Positions 35,277 to 42,842 of a stretch of 64,000 nucleotides of DNA are shown in pieces (within the stretch, counting starts at the first letter, position 1; every line of letters starts with the position of its first letter). A program made the position numbers and the translations under genes. The DNA comes from Paenibacillus amylolyticus (lineage in GTDB: Bacteria > Bacillota > Bacilli > Paenibacillales > Paenibacillaceae). The notes beneath the pieces were generated by a model. The model ran no database searches. It worked only from the letters and a program-made list of their open reading frames with translations, and was not told the origin of the DNA. The DNA lies in assembly GCF_003719335.1 (NCBI RefSeq), contig NZ_RIAS01000014.1:1-64000 (forward strand), given 5' to 3'.

Positions 35277-36263
35277 ATGAAAGAGGCCGGACCACGGAGA
35301 GAACGTCCGAGAATCGTTGTTATGGGCGGTGGAACCGGATTATCCGTGATGTTACGCGGTTTAAAAGAAAAACCGATGGATATCACGGCAATTGTTACGG
35401 TTGCTGATGACGGTGGAAGTTCAGGGATCTTGCGCAGTGAGTTACAAATGCCGCCTCCAGGCGACATTCGTAACGTGCTCACCGCGCTGGCAGATGTTGA
35501 ACCACTGCTTTCGGACATGTTAAAATATCGTTTCAACACAGGCGCGGGGCTTGCAGGCCACAGCCTAGGCAATTTGATATTGGCTGCAATGACCGATATA
35601 TCAGGCGACTTTGTGACCGCTGTGCGGGAGCTTAGCCGCGTGTTTGCCGTTAGGGGTCAGGTACTTCCGGCAGCGGGCCAAGCTGTTGTGTTACACGCTG
35701 AGATGGAGGATGGATCGATTATTTCAGGCGAGTCCAAAATTCCTGAGGCAGGCGGGCGTATTAAACGTGTCTTCCTTGAACCGGATCACGTGGAGCCGTT
35801 GCCAGAAGCCGTGGAGGCTATACGTCAAGCAGATGCGATTCTGATTGGTCCGGGTAGTCTGTATACGAGTATCCTTCCTAATCTGCTTGTGCCTAAGCTG
35901 GCTGAGGCTGTTGTTGAAACGGATGCGGTGAAGATGTTTATCTGTAACGTGATGACACAGCCAGGCGAGACCGATAATTATACAGTGAGCGATCACCTTA
36001 AAGCGGTGCAGGAGCATATTGGTCACCAGCTCTTTGACTACGTGATCGTGAACAACGGTGATATTCCGCTACAAGTGCAGAATAAGTATGCGGAAAAAGG
36101 AGCAAAACCGGTTGTTCTTGATATGAATGTGCTTAAAAGTTCAGGTTATCAAGTTGTCGCAGATACACTGGTTTTGTTCAAAACCTATCTGCGCCATGAT
36201 GCCGATAAGCTCAGCCATCATATTTACCAACTGGTTCAAAATTGGATGTTACGGAAGAGGTGA
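35277..36263 (+). CDS. yvcK: Gluconeogenesis factor YvcK (CofD-like)
   Basis: A 328-residue CofD/YvcK-family protein. The nucleotide-sugar binding motifs GGGTGLSVMLRGLK and TVADDGGSSG are at the N-terminus; HSLGNLILAA is near 105. In B. subtilis YvcK is needed for growth on gluconeogenic carbon, influences cell wall synthesis and binds UDP-sugars. It sits between rapZ and whiA, six bases ahead of whiA. Confidence 0.94.
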   Translation: MKEAGPRRERPRIVVMGGGTGLSVMLRGLKEKPMDITAIVTVADDGGSSGILRSELQMPPPGDIRNVLTALADVEPLLSDMLKYRFNTGAGLAGHSLGNLILAAMTDISGDFVTAVRELSRVFAVRGQVLPAAGQAVVLHAEMEDGSIISGESKIPEAGGRIKRVFLEPDHVEPLPEAVEAIRQADAILIGPGSLYTSILPNLLVPKLAEAVVETDAVKMFICNVMTQPGETDNYTVSDHLKAVQEHIGHQLFDYVIVNNGDIPLQVQNKYAEKGAKPVVLDMNVLKSSGYQVVADTLVLFKTYLRHDADKLSHHIYQLVQNWMLRKR

Positions 36264-36269
36264 AGTCCC

Positions 36270-37208
36270 ATGTCATTTGCAGCACAGACTAAAAAAGAGT
36301 TAACGATGATTGAAAGTGAAGCGTGCTGCGAACAGGCGGAACTTTCAGCCCTCATCCGTATGCTTGGTGCAGTGCAGCTATCGAATAAAAAAGTCATCTT
36401 GGATATTTCGACAGAGAATGCTGCGATCGCAAGAAGGGCATACTCTCTGCTTAAAAAGCATTTTCAAGTGCATACGGAATTGTTGGTTCGCAAAAAAATG
36501 CGGCTGAAGAAGAACAATGTGTATATTGTTCGTGTTCCGTCTATGGTTCAGGAGATTCTAAAGGAGCTGCACATCGTCTCCGAAGGATTTCTGTTTACGC
36601 CTGGTATTAACGAAGGGTTGCTGGAGAAGAACTGTTGTAAGCGGGCATATCTTCGCGGTGCGTTTTTGGCAGGTGGCTCAGTGAATAACCCGGAGGGCTC
36701 CTCATATCATCTGGAGATTGCGTCCATGTATGAAGAGCATTGTCAGGCGCTGGTGGATCTGGCCAATGAATTTCATCTCAATGCCCGGTGTATAGAAAGG
36801 AAAAAAGGATTCATCCTATACATTAAGGAAGGCGAGAAAATCATTGAGTTGCTTAGCATCATTGGTGCTCACCAGGCCTTGTTCAAGTTTGAAGACGTGC
36901 GAATTATGCGGGACATGCGTAACTCGGTGAATCGGATCGTTAATTGTGAGACAGCCAATCTGAACAAAACGATTGGAGCAGCGGTCAGACAAATCGACAA
37001 TATCCGTTTACTGCAAAAGGAAGTAGGTCTGGAATCTCTTCCAGATAAGCTGCGTGAAGTAGCCGAGGTAAGGCTTGCCCATCCTGATATCAATCTGAAG
37101 GAAGTTGGCGAACTGCTAAAAGGTACGGTGAGCAAATCAGGCGTGAACCATCGCCTTCGGAAGATTGATGAGCTTGCTGAGAAAGTGCGCGCGGAACGTT
37201 ATAGTTAA
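36270..37208 (+). CDS. whiA: WhiA DNA-binding protein
   Basis: A 312-residue protein combining a degenerate LAGLIDADG endonuclease-like N-terminal part (AYLRGAFLAGGSVNNPEGSYH-like region near 127-150) and a C-terminal helix-turn-helix (about 225-305, with HPDINLKEVGELLKGTVSKS). In streptomycetes WhiA drives sporulation genes; in B. subtilis it affects division and chromosome segregation. Last gene of the rapZ-yvcK-whiA unit. Confidence 0.96.
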   Translation: MSFAAQTKKELTMIESEACCEQAELSALIRMLGAVQLSNKKVILDISTENAAIARRAYSLLKKHFQVHTELLVRKKMRLKKNNVYIVRVPSMVQEILKELHIVSEGFLFTPGINEGLLEKNCCKRAYLRGAFLAGGSVNNPEGSSYHLEIASMYEEHCQALVDLANEFHLNARCIERKKGFILYIKEGEKIIELLSIIGAHQALFKFEDVRIMRDMRNSVNRIVNCETANLNKTIGAAVRQIDNIRLLQKEVGLESLPDKLREVAEVRLAHPDINLKEVGELLKGTVSKSGVNHRLRKIDELAEKVRAERYS

Positions 37209-37291
37209 AGGTTGAAATGAATCAATTAGGTTTAAGATTTGTTATGACCTTAACAGGTCGTTGTAGATTAATCCTGTAGGTGAAGAAGATA

Positions 37292-37336
37292 CCTCGGCGT
37301 CAGCTTTCTGTCTAAGTCCGAGGGCCATGTTTTTTC
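37292..37336 (+). terminator. Weak terminator-like hairpin after whiA
   Basis: CCTCGG pairs with CCGAGG across a 20-base loop, and a T run follows after seven bases. The gap between stem and T run makes it doubtful. Confidence 0.4.
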
Positions 37337-37357
37337 TTCTAGTGTCCTGCACGGGTT

Positions 37358-37368
37358 AATGGTATAAT
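37358..37368 (+). promoter_or_regulatory. Extended -10 promoter for the HPr-family gene
   Basis: TATAAT at 37363 preceded by TGG. No good -35 box. It gives the HPr-family gene its own transcript about 55 bases upstream of the start. Confidence 0.55.
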
Positions 37369-37427
37369 GTTGTATAAATATAATTGTGTATTTAATGTCC
37401 AGATTTCATAATAGGGGGTAAGTTTCT

Positions 37428-37697
37428 ATGACAAAGCACCCGGTAGTTGTCCGTTTGAAAACGGGTCTCCATGCCAGACCTGCGGCACTGTTCGTTCAGG
37501 AAGCGAATAAGTACTCATCTGAAGTGTTCGTCGAGAAGGACGATAAAAAAGTTAATGCTAAAAGTATCATGGGGATCATGAGCCTTGCAATCAGCACAGG
37601 TACGGAAATCCATATTAGTGCAGAGGGCGCGGATGCCGATCAGGCTGTAAACGCTTTAGTTAGCCTGGTGAGCAAGGAAGAGCTTGAGAACCAATAA
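37428..37697 (+). CDS. HPr-family phosphocarrier at the crh locus
   Basis: An 89-residue protein of HPr size. Overall it is closer to B. subtilis Crh than to HPr (RLKTGL, ARPAALFVQEAN, KKVNAKSIMG, STGTE), and it lies behind whiA exactly where crh does. But it has His at position 15 in LHARPA, where Crh has Gln, and also Ser46 in AKSIMG. It could therefore take phosphate from enzyme I at His15 and from HPrK at Ser46, like a true HPr. Whether it is the only HPr of the cell cannot be told here. I give no symbol because both names would mislead. Confidence 0.93.
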   Translation: MTKHPVVVRLKTGLHARPAALFVQEANKYSSEVFVEKDDKKVNAKSIMGIMSLAISTGTEIHISAEGADADQAVNALVSLVSKEELENQ

Positions 37698-37725
37698 GTG
37701 TGATGAACTAAATTCAATAATTGAA

Positions 37726-37747
37726 GAAGTCCCGCAAGGGGCTTTTT
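37726..37747 (+). terminator. Intrinsic terminator
   Basis: AAGTCCC pairs with GGGGCTT around GCAA, followed by TTTT. Confidence 0.75.
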
Positions 37748-37872
37748 TGCATTTTATATAAATTTGCATATAAACGGAGCCGTCAAGTGCAACATTATGG
37801 AATTTGTCCCGTCTGTTAAGGTATCAAATCGCTTCAAGTTTGAGAAGTTAACATATGAGGAGGTTATTCGTA

Positions 37873-38628
37873 ATGGGTAAACAATGGATGAAACCGTTTG
37901 GTGCAGTGCTGGTGGCAAGTTCGTTGCTGGTCGGAGGAACAGCTTATGTTGCTCCAGGAAACTATGCCTATGCTGCCGAAGTTCAGGGCGTACAGCAAAA
38001 TGTAATCAATGTCGTAGGTAAAGGTGAGATTCAGGTGAAGCCGGATATCGCCTATCTGTCCATCGGTGTAAACAGTACTGCTGATACTGCGGCATCGGCT
38101 CAGAAGGCAAATGCAGCCAAGATTCAAAAGGTTACTAATCTGCTGAAAAACACATGGAAGATCAGTGCAGATGATATTCAAACCAGTCAATTCTACGTGC
38201 AGCCAAACTACACGTACAGTGAAAAAGATGGTCAGAAAATTAAAGGTTACACAGCACATCACACGTTGACAGTAACATATCGTGATATGGAGAAGATTGG
38301 TGAACTGCTGGATGCCGCATCCCAGGCGGGAGCCAATAATATTGAAAATGTACGCTTTACGGTAGAGAATCCGGAGAAATACGAATCTGATGTGATTGCT
38401 AAGGCAGTAGCTAATGCAGATGTGAAAGCAGGAGCGATCGCTAAAGCGGTTAAACGTCAGCTGGGTACGGTTCTTTCGGTAAGTCAACCAGATGCGAATG
38501 TGCCTGTGTTCTATGCATCCGAGTCGCTCATGTCCCAAGCGAAGAGTGAATCAGATGCAGGTACTCAGATCGAAGCTGGTCAGGTTAAAGTGAGCACCGT
38601 TCTGAATATCACATATGAAATGAAGTAG
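37873..38628 (+). CDS. Secreted SIMPL-domain (DUF541) protein
   Basis: A 251-residue exported protein. A signal peptide with cleavage near YAYAA is followed by the SIMPL domain from about residue 40 to the end: INVVGKGEIQVKPDIAYLSIGV, VTYRDMEKIGELLDAASQAGAN. Members are periplasmic or surface proteins of poorly defined role, sometimes linked to oxidative stress. ATG 37873 lies nine bases behind AGGAGG; ATG 37855 precedes that site and is unlikely. Flanked by terminators, so transcribed alone. Confidence 0.85.
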   Translation: MGKQWMKPFGAVLVASSLLVGGTAYVAPGNYAYAAEVQGVQQNVINVVGKGEIQVKPDIAYLSIGVNSTADTAASAQKANAAKIQKVTNLLKNTWKISADDIQTSQFYVQPNYTYSEKDGQKIKGYTAHHTLTVTYRDMEKIGELLDAASQAGANNIENVRFTVENPEKYESDVIAKAVANADVKAGAIAKAVKRQLGTVLSVSQPDANVPVFYASESLMSQAKSESDAGTQIEAGQVKVSTVLNITYEMK

Positions 38629-38687
38629 GGATTCTTGCTTGATTGTGAGCTAAAATGATTAAATATTAAGAATCTAAAATTATGACA

Positions 38688-38718
38688 AAACACTGTCTTA
38701 TCAGGCAGTGTTTTTTTG
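38688..38718 (+). terminator. Intrinsic terminator
   Basis: AACACTG pairs with CAGTGTT around a ten-base loop, followed by TTTTTT. Confidence 0.85.
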
Positions 38719-38840
38719 TTGCACAAACCGGCTTTGAGGAAGCAAGGGCCAGAAAATAGTTGTGTTACCTGTCTAAGAGATAATCGAATCATGTCGTTTT
38801 TGTAGCATTGTTCGTGACAAAACGTTCATTTTCTGCGATT

Positions 38841-38856
38841 AAAATCGTACGATTTT
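38841..38856. promoter_or_regulatory. 16-bp perfect palindrome, possible operator
   Basis: AAAATCGTACGATTTT is a perfect palindrome about 50 bases upstream of a TATAAT at 38905. A second inverted pair, GCGTATG (38921) and CATACGC (38954), would form a hairpin in the 5' leader of the next gene. The rest of 38719-38997 holds no gene. Confidence 0.45.
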
Positions 38857-38997
38857 CATCAACATTGTAACTGGAGCTGTAAACCTTTCCGAAAAAGGGT
38901 TAATTATAATAAAGAGGCAAGCGTATGGCCCTATGAAATCTAATATATATTTACATACGCGATAAACCTGATGGAATTTTAGAGAGGAGTTTTATAG

Positions 38998-40095
38998 ATG
39001 AAAACATGGAAAAAGTGGACGAGTGCACTATTGGCAGCAGGTGTAATTATGGGGGGGAGCACAGCGGGGATGGATCAATCGGTTCAAGCTGCATCCGTAT
39101 CTTCCAAAGTAACTGCACCGGCTGAAGTCACGTTAAAAGCAGGCGGTAAAACGCTAACGCAAAAAGGGCTGCTTCAAGGTGGATCTACATGGGTGTCGCT
39201 GACAGCGGTCAAGGATGTAGCGGGCGGTACATTGAAATATGATGCAAAAACGAAGTCGTATACCGTAACAGCAGCGAGCAATGCGATGACCGTTAGTTTG
39301 ATGGATGGACAGCCAAACGTGTATATTAATGGTTTTTATCCTCAGGTGGAAGCCAAATTGATCCAGGGCCGTTTGTATATTCCGTTCTCCGCAATGAGAG
39401 ATTATTTGGGTGTACAGGGTAGCTGGGATGCTAAAACCAAAACACTAACCCTGAGTAAAGTAAAACAAAATAACGTACAGGTGAAATCGACAAAAGCGAA
39501 CGTGACCGTTAAAAATGCTGAGGTGGATGTGCAGTATCCTCAAGTGAGCGGACTAGCGAGCAAAGAGGCAGAAGCCGCGATTAACAAAGTGCTCAAAGAT
39601 GAAGTGGACACGGCTGTTGCTGCTTTCAAAAAACAAACGTCTGAATTCGGTGGAGCAACGGCAAAACGCCCTTATGCGTTCGAAGCTTCGTATGTAGTGA
39701 CTTACAATGAGAACGGCGTACTGGGTCTGATCACTCAACGTTATGAGGACTATGCAGGTGCCCACGGTATGACTTACCGTACAGGTCACACGTTCGCACT
39801 GGATACAGGTAAAGAGCTAACATTGGATGATGTGCTTGCAAACAGCAAATCCATGCGTGAAACAATCAGCAAAAAGGTTGGAGAGCAGCTGAAAGCGAAC
39901 ACGGGATACCTGAGCGGCTACAAAGGCCTGAACAAAGATCAGGATTTCTACGTGACGCGAGCAGGTGCAGTAGTATTCTTCCAGTTGTATGAGTACACAG
40001 CGTATGCGGAGGGCTTCCCTGAATTCAAGTTCGCATACAAGGATATTTTGCCTAAAGGTAGTGCACCATTCAGCAACGTAGCTTCTGAGAAGTAA
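38998..40095 (+). CDS. Secreted protein: copper amine oxidase-type stalk plus DUF3298
   Basis: A 365-residue exported protein. A signal peptide (cleavage near SVQAA) is followed by a copper-amine-oxidase-N-like stalk domain at about 45-155 (GLLQGGSTWVSLTAVKD, GRLYIPFSAMRDYLGVQGSW), which in Paenibacillus is a common wall-associated module without oxidase activity. The C-terminal half (about 170-355) resembles the DUF4163/DUF3298 pair seen in RsiV: SYVVTYNENGVLGLITQRYEDYAGAHG, then TFALDTGKELTLDDVL. RsiV binds lysozyme, so a role in sensing or binding a wall-directed ligand is conceivable. There is no transmembrane helix or anti-sigma part. Confidence 0.8.
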   Translation: MKTWKKWTSALLAAGVIMGGSTAGMDQSVQAASVSSKVTAPAEVTLKAGGKTLTQKGLLQGGSTWVSLTAVKDVAGGTLKYDAKTKSYTVTAASNAMTVSLMDGQPNVYINGFYPQVEAKLIQGRLYIPFSAMRDYLGVQGSWDAKTKTLTLSKVKQNNVQVKSTKANVTVKNAEVDVQYPQVSGLASKEAEAAINKVLKDEVDTAVAAFKKQTSEFGGATAKRPYAFEASYVVTYNENGVLGLITQRYEDYAGAHGMTYRTGHTFALDTGKELTLDDVLANSKSMRETISKKVGEQLKANTGYLSGYKGLNKDQDFYVTRAGAVVFFQLYEYTAYAEGFPEFKFAYKDILPKGSAPFSNVASEK

Positions 40096-40166
40096 GTTGT
40101 CTTAAGCTAGATGAAATCAACAAAATTAAAGTCAAGAGCACTTATACCGTTCATTCGTGAAAAATA

Positions 40167-40217
40167 ATAAACCAGAAGCCTCCGTCAAAGCAAAGATGAC
40201 GGGGGCTTCTGGTTTAT
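40167..40217. terminator. Long perfect hairpin, probable terminator
   Basis: ATAAACCAGAAGCC pairs with GGCTTCTGGTTTAT, with inner CCGTCA/TGACGG. Unusually stable. A further hairpin, CAGGCAATA/TATTGCCTG, follows at 40219-40257. Confidence 0.7.
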
Positions 40218-40265
40218 GCAGGCAATACACCCCACTACCCAGTGGTGATATTGCCTGTTTGCAAA

Positions 40266-40319
40266 TAAAAAGCGCAGGGCGTGCTCACCTATATTCAGGT
40301 GATGCCTGCCCTGCGCTTA
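40266..40319 (-). terminator. Intrinsic terminator of clpP
   Basis: Read on the minus strand, AAGCGCAGGGC pairs with GCCCTGCGCTT, with inner TCACCT/AGGTGA, followed by TTTATTTG. It lies about 28 bases behind the clpP stop. Confidence 0.85.
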
Positions 40320-40346
40320 TTCTCGTTGTCTCCAGGCAACTAAAGC

Positions 40347-40943
40347 TTAGATGCCTTGGGAACCTACGTTTTGGATTACTTTATCGATGATACCGTAATC
40401 GGCTGCTTCAGCAGCACTCATGAAGTAGTCACGATCTGTATCTTTTTCGATACGCTCCAGGGGTTGACCTGTGCGCTCGGAGATGATGCGGTTCAGCGTG
40501 TCACGCATTTTCAGAATGCGGCGTGCGCGGATTTCGATGTCCGACGCTTGACCTTGTGCACCACCAAGTGGTTGGTGAATCATGATCTCACTGTTCGGCA
40601 ACGCAAAACGTTTACCTTTAGCGCCGGCATTCAGCAAGAATGCACCCATAGAAGCCGCCATACCTACACAGATGGTAGATACATCCGGTTTGATGAATTG
40701 CATTGTATCGTAGATCGCCATACCCGCTGTGATAGATCCGCCTGGGCTGTTGATGTATAGGTGAATGTCTTTCTCCGGATCTTCCGCTGCCAGGAACAAC
40801 ATCTGTGCCATGATGGCATTCGCGACAACGTCATTCACGTCGCTGCCAAGGAAAATGATACGATCCTTCAGCAATCTGGAATAAATATCATAGGCGCGTT
40901 CACCCCGGTTGCTCTGTTCAACGACCATTGGAATATAACTCAC
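40347..40943 (-). CDS. clpP: ATP-dependent Clp protease proteolytic subunit
   Basis: A 198-residue serine protease forming the ClpP barrel that degrades proteins fed by ClpX or ClpC. The catalytic triad is readable: Ser98 in GMAASMG, His123 in IMIHQPLGG, Asp172 in DTDRDYFM. The oligomer-contact glycines lie in INSPGGSITAGMAIYDTM. It has its own promoter with a perfect CtsR box, so heat-shock control is expected, and its own terminator. It lies beside tRNA-Arg, as in B. subtilis. Confidence 0.97.
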   Translation of the reverse strand: MSYIPMVVEQSNRGERAYDIYSRLLKDRIIFLGSDVNDVVANAIMAQMLFLAAEDPEKDIHLYINSPGGSITAGMAIYDTMQFIKPDVSTICVGMAASMGAFLLNAGAKGKRFALPNSEIMIHQPLGGAQGQASDIEIRARRILKMRDTLNRIISERTGQPLERIEKDTDRDYFMSAAEAADYGIIDKVIQNVGSQGI

Positions 40944-41013
40944 GTGAAAAACCTCCTCGGAAATGTAAATGTTAAATGGGTGTTTATACTTAAACTGTTA
41001 CCGTATTAACCAC

Positions 41014-41042
41014 ATCATAAACAATCTCAAACAAAAAGTCAA
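41014..41042 (-). promoter_or_regulatory. clpP promoter
   Basis: On the minus strand TTGACT (41042-41037), 17-base spacer, TATGAT (41019-41014), about 70 bases upstream of the clpP start. The -35 box lies inside the CtsR box. Confidence 0.8.
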
Positions 41043-41053
41043 AGAAAGTCAAA
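41037..41053 (-). promoter_or_regulatory. CtsR operator
   Basis: AGTCAAAGAAAGTCAAA on the plus strand fits the CtsR heptad consensus RGTCAAANANRGTCAAA at every position and overlaps the clpP -35 box. CtsR represses clp genes until heat or protein stress. Confidence 0.9.
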
Positions 41054-41061
41054 CTAAGTTT

Positions 41062-41088
41062 GAAAAAAAAGAAACCTTTCCGGTTTCG
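41062..41088 (-). terminator. Terminator of tRNA-Arg
   Basis: On the minus strand GAAACC pairs with GGTTTC around GGAAA, followed by TTTTTTTT. It separates the tRNA from the clpP promoter. Confidence 0.8.
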
Positions 41089-41123
41089 TTGGTTAAATGC
41101 ATTATGAGCTGTTAAAAATAAAA

Positions 41124-41198
41124 TGGCGCGCCCGCCAAGAATCGAACTTGGATCTCAGGCTTCGGAGGCCTACGTCATATCCATTGGACCACGGGCGC
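41124..41198 (-). tRNA. tRNA-Arg (anticodon CCG)
   Basis: Minus-strand cloverleaf: acceptor GCGCCCG/CGGGCGC, anticodon loop CTCCGAA (CCG), T-loop GTTCGATTC, encoded CCA. The 5' sequence GTGGTCCAATGGATATGAC is typical of tRNA-Arg. Confidence 0.95.
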
Positions 41199-41220
41199 AT
41201 ATTATGTGACAGCAATAATG

Positions 41221-41249
41221 ATTATAGCTTATGCACTGGTGAATTGCAA
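41221..41249 (-). promoter_or_regulatory. tRNA-Arg promoter
   Basis: On the minus strand TTGCAA (41249-41244), 17-base spacer, TATAAT (41226-41221), just upstream of the tRNA. The remaining sequence up to 41583 contains no gene or signal I can support. Confidence 0.75.
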
Positions 41250-41583
41250 GCAGTTACTTTGGGACAACATGGTACCCGTGTGGCTTAGGGCTGATGGATT
41301 CACGTTGCCTTCCATGAATGATTCGAGCTTTCCGCAGGTGGTTTGAATTGCTTCGGAAATGATCATGATGATGAAGAATGGATAAAGCTTGTATTTCAGT
41401 ACATGCTATAAGAAGTTTTGGACATGCCATCTGAAAATGAAACACAGCAAGATATAGATACTATTTGCGGATTTCTTCTATATATGGTGTGAGATCCTCA
41501 CCTTCGTATCTTAACGTATAGAGGTTGTGAAAATAGGCGCGTACAAACGCCCGTAAACCTGTCGAAATAAGCAATCGAAACAC

Positions 41584-41612
41584 TTGCATCTCGCGTCAGT
41601 TTTAGGTAGAAT
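41584..41612 (+). promoter_or_regulatory. Promoter of the cggR-eno operon
   Basis: TTGCAT, 17-base spacer, TAGAAT. The CggR operator lies directly downstream. Confidence 0.75.
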
Positions 41613-41616
41613 GAAC

Positions 41617-41650
41617 GTGGGACTTAAAAAGTTAACCCGGGACATTTTAA
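41617..41650 (+). promoter_or_regulatory. CggR operator
   Basis: Two GGGAC half-sites at 41619 and 41639, exactly 20 bases apart, in the frame GTGGGAC-N6-GTTA-N4-CGGGAC. The B. subtilis operator is CGGGAC-N6-TGTC-N4-CGGGAC-N6-TGTC, with the same 20-base period and the same place just past the -10 box. Autorepression relieved by fructose 1,6-bisphosphate is inferred from the family. Confidence 0.75.
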
Positions 41651-41696
41651 GGCCATGCAGAAAGCTTGGAACATAAAGCTTGCGGGAGTGGAAAGC

Positions 41697-42722
41697 ATGC
41701 GAACGATCTTGGAAGTGCAAAAGCAGCTTCTGCCCGATCTCATGGATGTCTTGAAGAAACGCTATACGATTCTGCACCAGATCATGTTATCGGATGTGAT
41801 TGGACGGAGAACGTTAGCCAATTCCATGCAGATGACCGAGCGGGTTCTGAGAGCTGAGACTGATCTGTTAAAGGCTCAGGGACTTATCGAAATTGACAGT
41901 GCAGGGATGAAGATCAGCGAGGCGGGTTACAATCTGCTGCAGCAGTTAGAGCCTGTCGCGAAAGAGCTGTTTGGATTATCCGAGCTGGAAGAACGAATCA
42001 AGCAAGCCTACGGTCTGCAAAAGGTAGTTGTAGTTCCCGGCGATTCGGATGTATCTCCTTACGCCAAAAGGGAACTTGGAAGAGCTGGAGCGAAGGCTCT
42101 CAGCAGTATCATGAATGACAACGACGTTGTCGCTGTAACAGGCGGATCAACAACGGCCGAAGTCGCAGAGCAACTCACACCACCAACTTCGATGAAGGGT
42201 GTCTGGTTTGTACCGGCACGCGGCGGATTGGGAGAGAGCCTGGAAATTCAGGCGAATACGATTGCATCTACAATGGCAAAACGGACAGGGGCTCAATACA
42301 AACTCCTGCATGTACCGGATTTGCTTAGTGACCATGCCTATGAATCGCTGATCCAGGACCCGGGTGTTCAAGAGATTTTACAGCTGATCAGGCAATCACG
42401 CATCGTCATTCATGGCATTGGTGATGCTGTGGAGATGGCGAAGAGACGCAAGCTTGCACCGGAGATCATCGATGAACTTCAGGAGCAGGGAGCGGTATCA
42501 GAGTCCTTCGGGTATTACTTCAATGGTCAGGGTGAGGTGGTACATACCATGCTTACACTGGGTATGCGACTTCAGGATATTGAACGCACGGATGTAGTTA
42601 TCGGTATTGCAGGTGGTAAGAGCAAAGCAGCGGCCATCCATTCCGTACTGCGGTTCGGGCAGGAGGATATTCTGATTATTGATGAGGCTGCGGCCGAAGT
42701 CATCGTCGCGGACATGGAGTAA
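41697..42722 (+). CDS. cggR: Central glycolytic genes regulator CggR
   Basis: A 341-residue SorC/DeoR-type repressor. The N-terminal helix-turn-helix (about 30-75) has IGRRTLANSMQMTERVLRAE; the C-terminal sugar-phosphate binding domain has VTGGSTTAEVAEQL, the long PARGGLGESLEIQANTIA region and GIAGGKSKAAAI. In B. subtilis it represses its own operon and is released by fructose 1,6-bisphosphate. ATG 41697 with GGAG upstream aligns with the B. subtilis start; an upstream ATG at 41655 adds 14 unrelated residues. The operator at 41617 supports autoregulation. Confidence 0.95.
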   Translation: MRTILEVQKQLLPDLMDVLKKRYTILHQIMLSDVIGRRTLANSMQMTERVLRAETDLLKAQGLIEIDSAGMKISEAGYNLLQQLEPVAKELFGLSELEERIKQAYGLQKVVVVPGDSDVSPYAKRELGRAGAKALSSIMNDNDVVAVTGGSTTAEVAEQLTPPTSMKGVWFVPARGGLGESLEIQANTIASTMAKRTGAQYKLLHVPDLLSDHAYESLIQDPGVQEILQLIRQSRIVIHGIGDAVEMAKRRKLAPEIIDELQEQGAVSESFGYYFNGQGEVVHTMLTLGMRLQDIERTDVVIGIAGGKSKAAAIHSVLRFGQEDILIIDEAAAEVIVADME

Positions 42723-42771
42723 AATTTTTCAACGCTAAGGTTTATTTTTCAACACAACTCTTGTTGTCTTG

Positions 42772-42791
42772 ACGGACTTCACGGTCTGTCT
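42772..42791 (+). other. Hairpin between cggR and gap
   Basis: GACGGACT pairs with GGTCTGTC. In B. subtilis the cggR-gapA transcript is cleaved in this spacer and a stem-loop protects the gapA end; this hairpin is a candidate for the same role. A second small stem, ACAAC/GTTGT, is at 42755. Confidence 0.45.
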
Positions 42792-42842
42792 TGAATATAT
42801 AGCTTCATAAAAAACTAATCAAAACTTGGGAGGAACTTACTC

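Noticed and set aside
40157..40390. 77-codon plus-strand frame between the stalk-protein gene and clpP
   Set aside because: It consists of three hairpins (terminators) and runs into the antisense of clpP.
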